A stretch of 51,005 nucleotides of DNA from an uncultured Prevotella sp. (GTDB lineage Bacteria; Bacteroidota; Bacteroidia; Bacteroidales; Bacteroidaceae). Where the stretch lies: NCBI GenBank assembly GCA_947170265.1, contig CAMVSV010000018.1, positions 1 through 51,005 of the forward strand, in the 5' to 3' direction. How positions within the stretch are numbered: the first letter of the stretch is position 1; each line of letters opens with the position of its first letter. Position numbers and translations under genes: made by a program. This document shows positions 14,901 to 24,603 of the stretch, in pieces. The notes under the pieces were generated by a model that was given only the letters and a program-made list of their open reading frames with translations, did not search any database and was not told the DNA's origin.

Positions 14901-17327
14901 ATGGCAAAGAAGAAAAAAAATAACCAACAAAAAAGTTTTGTAGAAGCTGTTGGAATAAACTATATCATCAATGACAAAACCAATTTTGTATATGGAATAA
15001 TTACATTCCTTATTGCAATATATATCATAGTTGCCTTTATAAGCTATTTCAGCACAGGACAAGCAGACCAAAGTCTGGTGACAGAACTTCGTCCGGGTGA
15101 AATAGAAAACACCCAACGGGCATTTCAGAATGTTTGTGGCAGTATTGGTGCGATAATTTCACATTTCTTTATTGCTAAATGCTTTGGTATTCCAGCATTC
15201 CTCATACCAATTTTCCTCATACTTTGCAGCATGCAAATGATGGGGGCTTATAAAGTTAATCTTATAAAGTGGTTTTTCAGTCTTTCACTGATTTTAATTT
15301 GGAGTTCTGTCACAATGGCAAAATTCATAACTCCAATGATGGGCGATCAGATATTCAATCCTGGAGGTGGTCACGGAGCATTTATCTGTCAGTGGCTTGA
15401 GAATGTAATAGGTGCCCCAGGGTTGATAGTCATACTAATAACCATTGCCTTGGCATTTCTTACATATCTTACCTCTGAAACCATTACTATTATAAGGAAT
15501 ATCATTAATCCGTTCTGGTATTTCAAGAAAATTCCATTCACTATAACAAACACCGAAAAAGATTTAAATACAGACCAGAATGCTGTATCTGAAGATTTTC
15601 CACTTGTATTTGACGACCCTGCACCTCAAACGGTAGAATTCAGCGATAATGGTGAAACGATAATTAGCACTCCTGTCAATACCGATGAAATTAATAAGGA
15701 CAATGTCGAAAAGCAAGAATTGTCAATGGATGTTGAGGTCGCTGCCGAGGAAGAGAAAGCTACAGGAAAGAATGTTTCAAAAGATGTTGACTTGTCAACG
15801 CCAATCAATCCCCTCGAACCTTTCACACGATATAAATTCCCGACCTTTGACTTGCTGAACAGAAGCAGCAATGATGGTAAGACATATGTTGACCCGAAGG
15901 AACAGGAAGACAATAAGAACCGGATAATCACCATTTTACGAAACTTTGGTGTTGAGATTGATTCTATCAGAGCTACCGTAGGTCCAACCATAACTCTTTA
16001 TGAGATTACTCCCACGGCGGGTATACGCATATCAAAAATCAAGAATCTTGAAGATGACATAGCGTTGAGCCTCGCTGCTCTTGGTATACGCATCATTGCA
16101 CCTATGCCAGGCAAAGGAACCATTGGTATTGAAGTACCTAACAAAAAAGCCAACATAGTGTCTATGCTAAGCATTCTCAATTCTCGTAAATTTCAAGAAA
16201 CGAAAATGGAGCTACCACTTGCACTCGGTAAGACAATTACCAATGAAGTATTCATGGTTGACCTTGCCAAAATCCCCCACCTTCTCGTTGCTGGTGCCAC
16301 CGGACAGGGAAAGTCAGTGGGAATGAATGCTATCATCACATCGTTGCTTTACAAGAAGCACCCAAATGAACTAAAATTTGTCCTTGTTGACCCAAAGAAA
16401 GTAGAATTCAGCGTATATGCTCCAATAGCCAACCATTTTATGGCATCTCTTGAAGAGAATGAAGAAGAGCCTATTATAACCGATACGCAGAAGGTTGTGA
16501 AAACTTTGAAGGGTCTGTGCGTATTGATGGATAGCCGTTATGACTTGCTCAAGAAGGCTGGTGCCAGAAACATAAAAGAATATAATGCAAAATATCTAAA
16601 CCATCATCTCAATCGTGAAGACGGTCACGATTTCATGCCTTATATTGTGGTAATCATTGATGAGTTCGCCGACCTCATCATGACAGCCGGAAAGGAAGTT
16701 GAAGCCCCCATTACTCGTATTGCTCAATTGGCTCGAGCCGTAGGGATTCACATGGTCATTGCCACACAGCGTCCTTCTACTAAAGTTATTACCGGTGGAA
16801 TAAAGGCTAATTTCCCGGGACGCATTGCATTCAAAGTGTCTCAACGTATTGACTCAAGTATCATTCTTGACCGCACGGGAGCACACCATCTTATAGGAAA
16901 AGGTGATATGCTCTATTCTAATGGCAACGAACCTACGCGTGTGCAGTGTGCTTTCGTAGACACACCCGAGGTTGAGCGAATAAACAAGTTCATTAGTGAG
17001 CAAAATGGTCCCAAGAAACCACTTGAAATACCAGAGCCAGCTATGGAAGACTCATCAGTTGCCATGGGTGGGTCTGTAGACGTGAAGTCTAAAGATTCAC
17101 TCCTTGAGGAAGCTGCCCGCCACATTGTTTCCACACAACAGGGTTCTACAAGTATGATACAACGCAGGTTCTCTATAGGTTTCAATCGTGCAGGAAGATT
17201 GATGGATCAACTTGAAAAACTGGGTGTAGTAGGAAGTTCTCAAGGAGCCAAGCCCCGTGAAGTACTTATTTCAGATGAGGCTACCCTGGAATCGCTTTTG
17301 GCATCGATACGTTCTTCGGCTTCTTAA
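14901..17327 (+). CDS. ftsK: DNA translocase FtsK
   Basis: FtsK is a septum-anchored hexameric motor that pumps chromosome termini at division. The 808-residue protein has four N-terminal transmembrane segments (about 28-50, 75-97, 108-130, 165-190), a short acidic linker (about 205-310), and the RecA-like motor. Walker A is GATGQGKS at about 465-472 and Walker B is VVIIDEFADLI near 583. The winged-helix gamma domain that reads KOPS-like polarity sequences is at about 735-800 (MIQRRFSIGFNRAGRLMDQL). The linker is short compared with E. coli FtsK, as is usual outside Gammaproteobacteria. Two genes follow at 38 and 42 bp spacing. Confidence 0.95.
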   Translation: MAKKKKNNQQKSFVEAVGINYIINDKTNFVYGIITFLIAIYIIVAFISYFSTGQADQSLVTELRPGEIENTQRAFQNVCGSIGAIISHFFIAKCFGIPAFLIPIFLILCSMQMMGAYKVNLIKWFFSLSLILIWSSVTMAKFITPMMGDQIFNPGGGHGAFICQWLENVIGAPGLIVILITIALAFLTYLTSETITIIRNIINPFWYFKKIPFTITNTEKDLNTDQNAVSEDFPLVFDDPAPQTVEFSDNGETIISTPVNTDEINKDNVEKQELSMDVEVAAEEEKATGKNVSKDVDLSTPINPLEPFTRYKFPTFDLLNRSSNDGKTYVDPKEQEDNKNRIITILRNFGVEIDSIRATVGPTITLYEITPTAGIRISKIKNLEDDIALSLAALGIRIIAPMPGKGTIGIEVPNKKANIVSMLSILNSRKFQETKMELPLALGKTITNEVFMVDLAKIPHLLVAGATGQGKSVGMNAIITSLLYKKHPNELKFVLVDPKKVEFSVYAPIANHFMASLEENEEEPIITDTQKVVKTLKGLCVLMDSRYDLLKKAGARNIKEYNAKYLNHHLNREDGHDFMPYIVVIIDEFADLIMTAGKEVEAPITRIAQLARAVGIHMVIATQRPSTKVITGGIKANFPGRIAFKVSQRIDSSIILDRTGAHHLIGKGDMLYSNGNEPTRVQCAFVDTPEVERINKFISEQNGPKKPLEIPEPAMEDSSVAMGGSVDVKSKDSLLEEAARHIVSTQQGSTSMIQRRFSIGFNRAGRLMDQLEKLGVVGSSQGAKPREVLISDEATLESLLASIRSSAS

Positions 17328-17365
17328 ACTATTGAGAAAACCATCCGTCAAAAAGAAAAAAAGAA

Positions 17366-17962
17366 ATGAAAAGATATCTATTTTTGGCACTTACAGTCAT
17401 GACACTACTGAGTGCCCAGGCTCAAACCGCTAAGCAAGTGTTAGACAAAACAGCAGCTATAGTTGGTAGAAAAGGAGGTTCCTCGGCATCATTTCACATG
17501 AGCAATCCTAAACAAGGTTCCACCTCTGGCACTATTTCCATAAAAGGTGCCAAATTTTTCGCTTCTACTCCGGAAGCTAAAGTCTGGTTTGACGGCAAAA
17601 CTCAATGGGCATATATGGCTTCTACCGATGAGGTTAATATCTCGTCGCCCACACAAGCAGAACAAATGACTATGAATCCATATACATTTATTACGTTATA
17701 CAATACGGGCTACACCACAACTATGAAAACTGTTGGAGGACAATATCAAGTTCATCTGGTAGCCCAAAACAAAAAGCGCACCGTAAAGGAAATGTATATT
17801 ACTATTAACAAGAACTATCTACCTACACATATTAAGATGTTTAATGGAAAAGTATGGCTTGATATAAAAGTTAGCAATTTCAAAGCGCAGAATCAACCCG
17901 ACAGTAAGTTCAGGTTTTCTCAAAAGCTATGTCCGGGAGCAGAAATAATAGATTTGAGATAA
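17366..17962 (+). CDS. LolA-like outer-membrane lipoprotein chaperone
   Basis: A 198-residue exported protein with signal peptide (about 1-19, LFLALTVMTLLSAQAQ) and a LolA-like open-barrel pattern: GTISIKGAKFFAST then VWFDGKTQWAYM, with a late NYLPTHIKMFNG block. The position directly after ftsK is a common arrangement in Bacteroidetes for LolA_2-type proteins, which are thought to carry lipoproteins across the periplasm. Identification rests on this neighbourhood plus the fold-like pattern. No LolCDE genes are in the window. It resembles the shorter-range relative at 10850-11458. Confidence 0.75.
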   Translation: MKRYLFLALTVMTLLSAQAQTAKQVLDKTAAIVGRKGGSSASFHMSNPKQGSTSGTISIKGAKFFASTPEAKVWFDGKTQWAYMASTDEVNISSPTQAEQMTMNPYTFITLYNTGYTTTMKTVGGQYQVHLVAQNKKRTVKEMYITINKNYLPTHIKMFNGKVWLDIKVSNFKAQNQPDSKFRFSQKLCPGAEIIDLR

Positions 17963-18004
17963 GTTCCTCGCTTGGATATTTGGCTTCCATATAACATTTA
18001 ACAA

Positions 18005-19651
18005 ATGCCTGACAAACCATCATTTAATAATATCTCACGTTTTAAGCTTTACAAACTTCTACATAATCATTCCAAGCTTATGGAGAGGCGTAATGAGGCT
18101 TACAGCCAGAACAAGGCAGCAAAATACATTATTGCTTTTTTGGCAGTCTTCATTATTGGTTATCTGATGTTTTTGGCAGTGATGTTTTCACTTATTGCCA
18201 ATGAGTCCGAACACTACACAGGCTATGAGTTCATGTATATTCTCATACCTTTCATCATGCTGTTAGGATTTTTCATTAGATTCAGCTTTCTGCAAACACC
18301 ATCCCAACTCGTCAAGCCGTATATATTGTTACCACTTCCCAGATATGCATGTATTGACACTTTTCTTATTGACACACTTTTCAACAGTTTCAATCTTGTA
18401 GGATTTGCTATTTTCATACCATTCACTATAATGTCAGTGCTCTTTAGTGAAGGTATAATGATTAGCTTAGGGTTCCTTCTCGGTCTCGTATTGCTGGTAG
18501 TAATCAATTCCCAATGGTATTTGCTTGTTCGTTCACTCATCAACAGAAGTTTCTATTGGTGGCTTTTACCATTATTTATCTATTGCCTAACATTCGCTCC
18601 ATTCTTCTATGATTTTACAGAAGGAAGCATGCTATACTCGGAAAAGCTTCACAGTATTCTTACTCCTGATTTATATGCAAGCTTAGGTGAAGGATTCTCA
18701 CGTTGGAAGCCACAATTCTATTTATTTGCATTAATAGTTATCGTCTTATTATTGGCTGTCAATAGAAGAGTCCAACATATTATTATTTGGGACGAATTAT
18801 CTCCAAAACAAGATACTAAATTCTTCAATCACCAGAAAGATGCACAAGACTATGAAGAGGTGGGCACAGTCAACGAACTATATGACAAAAATAACCATGT
18901 ATTTCAGAAGTCAAATCACCAAGATTATAAATTAAATACCATTTCTGTATTTCCATTTATTAAGCTTGAAGCATTGAATATACTAAGAAATAAAAATGCA
19001 CGAAAGAGTTTCTTGGCAAGCATTATAATTGTTATTCTTTTTAGTATATTAATGGCATTTACAGACATTTATGATGGTAAAATGATGAGTAATTTCTGGA
19101 TAATCTATTGTTTCTCCATAACGTCAACTACCCTACTCACAAAGATAATGTGCTATGAAGGTAATTATATTGATTGCCTTATGGTTCGTAAGGAAAACAT
19201 GTATTTGCTACTGCTTGGGAAATATGCTTTCTTTTGCTTGTTGATGATGATACCCTTCATTTTTCTCCTTCCAACCGTAATTAATGGCAAGTCTACGTTA
19301 CTTCAGCTTATCGCATTTGCTCTGTTTTCTGCAGGTTTTACCTTATTTGTCAATTTTCAAATGGCCGTTTACAATAAACAAACAATTCCTCTTAATACAA
19401 AATTCATAGGCAAAGGCGGAATGGAAAACAGCTACATTCAGATTTTGGCTCAACTCGTAGTTTTCTTCCTTCCATTAGTGTATGTTAGTGTTTTGCAAGT
19501 GTTCTTTACTGAAACAATGTCTTATACTGTAATTTTTCTTACGGGGCTGGCATTTGTCGCATCTCACAGGATATGGATTAAGAATATATATCACCGTATG
19601 ATGGACCGCAAATACGTTAATCTTGAAGGTTTCCGTCAATCACGGGCATAG
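18005..19651 (+). CDS. DUF5687-type multi-pass membrane protein (ABC-2-like permease)
   Basis: The 548-residue protein has about 10-12 transmembrane segments in two clusters (about 38-60, 75-92, 120-200, 235-252, then 335-360, 400-470, 485-510). A cytoplasmic loop lies between them (about 255-320). The layout and the C-terminal HRIWIKNIYHRMMDRKYVNLEGF block match the Bacteroidetes DUF5687 family, which is usually paired with an ABC ATPase. No ATPase gene is adjacent here, so its partner would have to be encoded elsewhere. It is probably co-transcribed with ftsK and the LolA-like gene (42 bp gap). The next gene is convergent, with a weak hairpin at about 19649-19681. Confidence 0.7.
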   Translation: MPDKPSFNNISRFKLYKLLHNHSKLMERRNEAYSQNKAAKYIIAFLAVFIIGYLMFLAVMFSLIANESEHYTGYEFMYILIPFIMLLGFFIRFSFLQTPSQLVKPYILLPLPRYACIDTFLIDTLFNSFNLVGFAIFIPFTIMSVLFSEGIMISLGFLLGLVLLVVINSQWYLLVRSLINRSFYWWLLPLFIYCLTFAPFFYDFTEGSMLYSEKLHSILTPDLYASLGEGFSRWKPQFYLFALIVIVLLLAVNRRVQHIIIWDELSPKQDTKFFNHQKDAQDYEEVGTVNELYDKNNHVFQKSNHQDYKLNTISVFPFIKLEALNILRNKNARKSFLASIIIVILFSILMAFTDIYDGKMMSNFWIIYCFSITSTTLLTKIMCYEGNYIDCLMVRKENMYLLLLGKYAFFCLLMMIPFIFLLPTVINGKSTLLQLIAFALFSAGFTLFVNFQMAVYNKQTIPLNTKFIGKGGMENSYIQILAQLVVFFLPLVYVSVLQVFFTETMSYTVIFLTGLAFVASHRIWIKNIYHRMMDRKYVNLEGFRQSRA

Positions 19652-19683
19652 ACCAAACGCCACGAACCGAGCGTCAGTCTACA

Positions 19684-20292
19684 TTAATCATAGCATAAGA
19701 AAACAAACCTGAACGACTCCCACAACTCTATTGCAATAACGTAGACAGGGAGCCACCATGAAAGCTCTTTACATCCTTGTGCCATCAATCTATAAGCCTG
19801 ATATACATTCTTTATATTTCCTTTTGATGCACCACTAATTATAGCCCAGATGATAACAAGGGTTGCAAAGATGGGAATTAATGCTCTGAAAAAACTACTT
19901 GAACACAGTGTTCCGTCAACACCTCTCAATATTGCATGACGCGGTATTGTCAGAACAGCTAACACCCCAAGTGGTATTATCATCAGCAAATGCCATTTAC
20001 TCCACATTGAATTCTTCAGAATATTATTTCCATCGTTGTTACGTTTCTTCATTAAGCATGATTTGAATACGCCATAAGCAGCACTTACATATATAGCATA
20101 AGCAAGAACCGGCGACAACACATTCTGAGTAAAATTTCCGAAAAGCCATCTCACTCCTTCTGACGACAACAGAGAGCGTAACGGCAAATGTGGTGCAGCG
20201 GCATTTATCAACCACGACACCAACATCAGCATTAGTTGGATTACTAATAATACTATAGCTATTCTCGCAGATGTATCATTATTATGCTTCAT
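19684..20292 (-). CDS. Small membrane protein resembling a shortened AbgT transporter
   Basis: I place the start at the ATG at 20292, giving 202 residues. This start overlaps the end of the response-regulator gene by 11 bp, implying translational coupling. There are five or so hydrophobic segments (about 9-28, 54-78, 97-118, 132-155, 172-195). The segment LRSLLSSEGVRWLFGNFTQN resembles the early signature of AbgT-type transporters, and ASKGNIKNVYQAYRLMAQG resembles a later cytoplasmic loop. The protein is well under half the usual AbgT length, as if the middle were missing. It may be a degenerate or repurposed relative linked to the two-component system. Family assignment is tentative. Confidence 0.6.
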   Translation of the reverse strand: MKHNNDTSARIAIVLLVIQLMLMLVSWLINAAAPHLPLRSLLSSEGVRWLFGNFTQNVLSPVLAYAIYVSAAYGVFKSCLMKKRNNDGNNILKNSMWSKWHLLMIIPLGVLAVLTIPRHAILRGVDGTLCSSSFFRALIPIFATLVIIWAIISGASKGNIKNVYQAYRLMAQGCKELSWWLPVYVIAIELWESFRFVFLCYD

Positions 20293-21001
20293 CAGGTTGG
20301 AGATTATCAATATCAATAATTCTGAGTTCAAGAGCGCGAACTACCAAACGAGTTGCATTAACATTCCTACGATCATTGGGGAAGAGCTTCTGAGCTAATT
20401 CATTCTGCCGTTTCTCAAGACTCTTCACTCCGAATGGCATCCCTCTGAGCATAGTTATTTGCTCTTTAGTAAATCCCAAGGCAAGATGTCTGAGAAGCCG
20501 CTCATCGTATTCGTCAATCTCATAGTCAACCATTGCTTCCTGATGCATCAGTTGGCTACCTACACTACTCTTAAATCTTTCAACAATCTTTTCAAGTATT
20601 GGCTGATTGAATACCATTCGCTTTCCACTCATAACACTTGCCACATCACCGCGAGTTAGTAATTCTCCACTCTTAAGGCATATTCCGTCAGCACCGGCAT
20701 CAAGAGCATCAACCCATAATTTCTCATTAAGAATCTCACCGGTGAAAATTAGAACCTTCACTTGAGGATATTCCTGCTTGGTCTGGCGACAAATCTCCAC
20801 ACCAACAGTGGTGGAACCGCCTAAACCCAAGTCAAGCAAAACGAGATGAGGCTGTTGTTGCTTTATCAACTTCCAATATGTTGTCTCATTGTTTGCTGTT
20901 CCAATAATCTCGGCTTCAGGAATTTCATTTCTGAAGATGCCTTCCGTTCCTTTCAGTTCTAAAGGAACGTCTTCAACAATTATCACTTTAAAAGTTTCCA
21001 T
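20282..21001 (-). CDS. Response regulator with receiver and HTH-like output domain
   Basis: The 239-residue protein has an N-terminal receiver domain (about 1-125): acidic pair Glu10-Asp11, phospho-acceptor Asp57 in LVLLDLGLGG, the Thr/Ser position in LIFTGE near 86, and Lys in CLKSGE near 111. The C-terminal part (about 165-235; DEYDERLLRHLALGFTKEQITMLRGM) resembles a LuxR/FixJ-type helix-turn-helix module in spacing but is divergent. It lies 41 bp after the sensor gene, so the two are a cognate pair. It probably acts as a DNA-binding regulator; targets are unknown. Confidence 0.85.
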   Translation of the reverse strand: METFKVIIVEDVPLELKGTEGIFRNEIPEAEIIGTANNETTYWKLIKQQQPHLVLLDLGLGGSTTVGVEICRQTKQEYPQVKVLIFTGEILNEKLWVDALDAGADGICLKSGELLTRGDVASVMSGKRMVFNQPILEKIVERFKSSVGSQLMHQEAMVDYEIDEYDERLLRHLALGFTKEQITMLRGMPFGVKSLEKRQNELAQKLFPNDRRNVNATRLVVRALELRIIDIDNLQPDEA

Positions 21002-21042
21002 ATTTAGTATCCTTTATTCTATACTACATTTAGTATTTATTA

Positions 21043-24000
21043 TCATATCTTACTGCCTGGAAGCGTAACCTTTATTGTAACGCCGTTATTCTCATTATGT
21101 TCAGCCTCAATACCGCACCCACGTTTATTGGTAATTTCACCTATATCACGGATTATCTGTCTACAAATCAAATACGGTATATTATTTATATTGGGAAAGA
21201 ACATATTTCTACATTCCTCGTCTGTCATCTTCATATTTACCAAAGCCATATTTATCGTTATGTAGTTGTTTTTATTGGAACAGATGCTGATGTCTGTCCC
21301 TTTATAGCCAGTAGCCTTGTGAAGTATCTCAAACAGAGACCTTAGTAAGTCATTGTCACCTTTGAGAAACACACTCTTCTGTTCTTCATTGAGAATTACA
21401 TTATGTGGAAGTACTTCTTCTATTTTTATATGTTTGGCGGTAAACTTGTTTAAATTGATTTGCCTTGCAGCCTGCCTGCTGAGTAACATGTGAAGGTCTT
21501 TATAATATTTAGCCAACTCCTCAAGCGTATCAAGGGGCATGGTACCAGATGAAAGAAGATGTTTAATGCGAGATGGATAATACATTGTCTCGTGTTTCAG
21601 CGCAGAAAGGCAGTTGTCAAGAATACTATTGGTTACATGCAAATGATCTCCTTCCATTGTCGTTTTCTTGTACTCATCTTTGAGTAGTTCCATTTTTTCC
21701 TTGTTGAGTTTGGTGTGTTTCTCCGATGTCTTCAGCTCGTTGATAATGTTTTCAACCAAAGATTGCAAGTTATCAGGTAACTGACCATTTGCTAATGCTC
21801 TTATATTCCTGAGTTTAGCTTCATTTGACGTATCATCCAGCAGGACGTTATTTATGCTTTTAATACGTTCAATGCAGCTACGATAGTACATACGGTGACG
21901 GTAATAAAAGAAATAATATAGTGGAAAAATGGAAATCAACAATAATATAAGCAATGCTATAGCAATATATTTGTTTGTTTCTGCTTTCTGCATTGTACGG
22001 CAATAGTTGCTTAGGCTACTGTCAGCAGACATTTCATGGTAGAGTTTCGTATAGGCATAATTATTGTATTGGTATAGTTGCCACTCGTGAAGAGCTAAAG
22101 CTGCCACCGCACATTCATTGCGTATGGATAAGGCTATATCATAATCACTCTTAACACCTTTTAGGTACCACTGTGTTTCTGCAGGTGTCTCAGAAGTGCT
22201 ACCCATAAGCTTCATCATTGTCTTTTCTTTTGGATAAAATCGGTGACAATGAGCGTTGAGATAATTCATTGTACTATCAGCAAAAGCCAGCGTCTTTAGA
22301 TATCTGCCGTTTATGTTGCATTGAAATACAGAATCTGCGTATACTTGAGCCTTTTCCATCTCATTGGAAGCATTTATGAATATAGGATGCATTGACATGA
22401 AAGCCAATGCAACCAGCATCCTTACAATGCCCTTAGGCAATCGGAAAAACAAACGGCTACCTTTGCCTACCTTGCTGTCGGCAGCAATCATGCATACAGA
22501 GAATAATCTGCTTGTTTTCTTGTATTTTTCAATGATACCCTTGCAATTCATCAGTCCAAACCCATGTTGGATGCCATTATTGGAGGGGTGAAGGATGGGC
22601 TTGTCAAATAAATGCTCCAGTTGTTCTTCCCCCATACCGCACCCATTATCTGTCACCGATATTTCCACATAGCTATCGTTTTCTTGTGCCGACACTGTCA
22701 CGCTACCACCTTCAGAAGTGAACTTCCGAGCATTGTCTGTAATTGTATTGATCATAAACAATGTGAGGGTAGGATCACACTTTACTACTGCTTCTGTTGG
22801 TTCAACCTTAAACGAAATACCTTTTAGGCTAAAGCTTCCCTTGGCTTGTTCCACAATGTCAAACAGTCTCTGCAGCCTTATACTTTCCACTTTAATGCTT
22901 AGTTCTCCTTTGCGCAACTGTATCCATTGTGTAAGTATCTGATTATATTCGTCTATTTGATCTATGAGTTCCTTAACATAGCTTACTCGCTGATCTCTCA
23001 CATCTTGACTTTCTTCATGAGTCCGCAGCCTATTTATTTCGTGTAGCATGCGTTCTATAAGCGGCGTAATACTATTAATCAATGAAACTTTTGCTCTCTG
23101 TTCAACATTTATTTTCTTGAAATATGCAAGATTCAGCTTGGCTAAAGAAAGGCTTTCCTTTATTGTTTCATACTGTTCCATGAGTTCGCTGTCGTGTATG
23201 CCATTGAGTTTCTGCCATTCTTCAAGAGGCATGGCAAGGGTTTTAAGAGTATCAGAACTCTTGTCCCTACGACGTATCCATGCGAAAAAAATCATCAGTG
23301 CCACAATAACCGCAATCATCAACACCACAGCTATTATCATGGTGTTGAGTTGTGAAATAGAGCGTTTTAATTGATCTGCCCTTGACTCAAGGTAACGATC
23401 TTGTCGTGTTTCTTCTTGCAGATCAAGATACAGGTTCCTATAGTGGTCGCTTGACTGTTTATTGTCTATTGCTGAATAGGCAAGACACAGCTGCTCGCAT
23501 ATTGATACTATCAAGTATGGTGCATTGCTTATGGTGTTGCTACGATCAAACGAGTATTCCAGATATTGTATGGCTTGCTGGTATTCACCAATATTCCAGT
23601 AGCATTGTGCAAGCGTCCGCAATGCACCAGCTATTTGGTATTCATCACCATAGTTCTCAAACAAGGAAAGAGAGCGTTCTGCCATATTTCCGGCAAGAAG
23701 GCTATCGGCTACTTTGTCTATGTTTATAATTCTTAAGGCTGGTGTATTATCAGCAATAAGGCGTTCACTATCATCTTCATTAAGCAGATGCTCGCTCATG
23801 GCTTGCAAGGCATTGGCTTCCCAAAAAACATAGCCATGATTATGTGATATCATGTAACATCGTATAAGATAGTCGAATTCTTTCTGAGATATTTCCGCAT
23901 GCCCCCCCTTGGTAATCATTCCTCCAGCACCGACATTGTAATAGTAAGCAAGTAGCTGAGCTGTATCTTTTCGTAAATCCTCGTCTAATGAAATGCCCTC

Positions 24001-24555
24001 AAGAGCAGACCTGGACTCATCCGATAGTCCAACATAATAGTAATAGGCTGAGGTGATAATACCAAACTCAGAAAGTCCATAAACATATCTCTCCTTAAGA
24101 TGATTGTTAAGGTATTGTTGCTCTTCAGAAATACGGTGTATCCTACGCAATGCTTTTTCTCTGTGGTCGTAGAATTCCTTGTTTCTGCTTTGACGTTGAC
24201 AAATTCTCATAAGTTGAACGTCAGCAATGAACAATTCCACTTGGTTTGAAGTTGCTACCGACACTGAGTCAAGAAGCTTCTCTGCATGATCGTATTCCAT
24301 CTTAGTGATACCAACGAAAGCAAGGTTGTTGAGAGCCTCTCCTACGCCGGAATCATATCCGGAATGCTTTGCTTGTATAATAGCTTTATTGGCGTAATAA
24401 AAAGCAGAATCAATATTTTTATAATGAAGCGAATAGGCTTTTTTATTCAAACTGTCTATAGCATCATGATTTCTTGTTTCACATCCTGTCAATATAACTA
24501 ACAAGATTGGAAACGACAATGTGAACTTAAGACATTTAACCATTTGATCTATCAT
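21043..24555 (-). CDS. Hybrid-architecture sensor kinase with two kinase-like modules (DUF5112/DUF5113 type)
   Basis: This 1170-residue membrane protein has an unusual layout. It starts with a lipoprotein-type signal (LTGC, Cys25), then a periplasmic TPR-like region (about 30-395) and a transmembrane helix (about 403-425). A cytoplasmic coiled-coil/DHp-like region (about 470-570) precedes an HATPase domain with N box NTITDNARKF near 600, G1 VTDNGCGMG near 638 and G2 HGFGLMNCKG near 665. A second hydrophobic segment (about 710-730) leads to a second periplasmic stretch, a third membrane helix (about 860-883) and a second kinase-like module (about 900-1170) whose ATP-binding motifs are not recognisable. 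This fits DUF5112/DUF5113 proteins. At the expected phospho-acceptor site the sequence is SLINSITPLIERM, with no His in the usual place. The response regulator follows 41 bp later. Confidence 0.8.
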   Translation of the reverse strand: MIDQMVKCLKFTLSFPILLVILTGCETRNHDAIDSLNKKAYSLHYKNIDSAFYYANKAIIQAKHSGYDSGVGEALNNLAFVGITKMEYDHAEKLLDSVSVATSNQVELFIADVQLMRICQRQSRNKEFYDHREKALRRIHRISEEQQYLNNHLKERYVYGLSEFGIITSAYYYYVGLSDESRSALEGISLDEDLRKDTAQLLAYYYNVGAGGMITKGGHAEISQKEFDYLIRCYMISHNHGYVFWEANALQAMSEHLLNEDDSERLIADNTPALRIINIDKVADSLLAGNMAERSLSLFENYGDEYQIAGALRTLAQCYWNIGEYQQAIQYLEYSFDRSNTISNAPYLIVSICEQLCLAYSAIDNKQSSDHYRNLYLDLQEETRQDRYLESRADQLKRSISQLNTMIIAVVLMIAVIVALMIFFAWIRRRDKSSDTLKTLAMPLEEWQKLNGIHDSELMEQYETIKESLSLAKLNLAYFKKINVEQRAKVSLINSITPLIERMLHEINRLRTHEESQDVRDQRVSYVKELIDQIDEYNQILTQWIQLRKGELSIKVESIRLQRLFDIVEQAKGSFSLKGISFKVEPTEAVVKCDPTLTLFMINTITDNARKFTSEGGSVTVSAQENDSYVEISVTDNGCGMGEEQLEHLFDKPILHPSNNGIQHGFGLMNCKGIIEKYKKTSRLFSVCMIAADSKVGKGSRLFFRLPKGIVRMLVALAFMSMHPIFINASNEMEKAQVYADSVFQCNINGRYLKTLAFADSTMNYLNAHCHRFYPKEKTMMKLMGSTSETPAETQWYLKGVKSDYDIALSIRNECAVAALALHEWQLYQYNNYAYTKLYHEMSADSSLSNYCRTMQKAETNKYIAIALLILLLISIFPLYYFFYYRHRMYYRSCIERIKSINNVLLDDTSNEAKLRNIRALANGQLPDNLQSLVENIINELKTSEKHTKLNKEKMELLKDEYKKTTMEGDHLHVTNSILDNCLSALKHETMYYPSRIKHLLSSGTMPLDTLEELAKYYKDLHMLLSRQAARQINLNKFTAKHIKIEEVLPHNVILNEEQKSVFLKGDNDLLRSLFEILHKATGYKGTDISICSNKNNYITINMALVNMKMTDEECRNMFFPNINNIPYLICRQIIRDIGEITNKRGCGIEAEHNENNGVTIKVTLPGSKI

Positions 24556-24603
24556 GCTACATACACAAAGAAAAAAGTCAAAACTACATTTTATAATTCT
24601 TAA

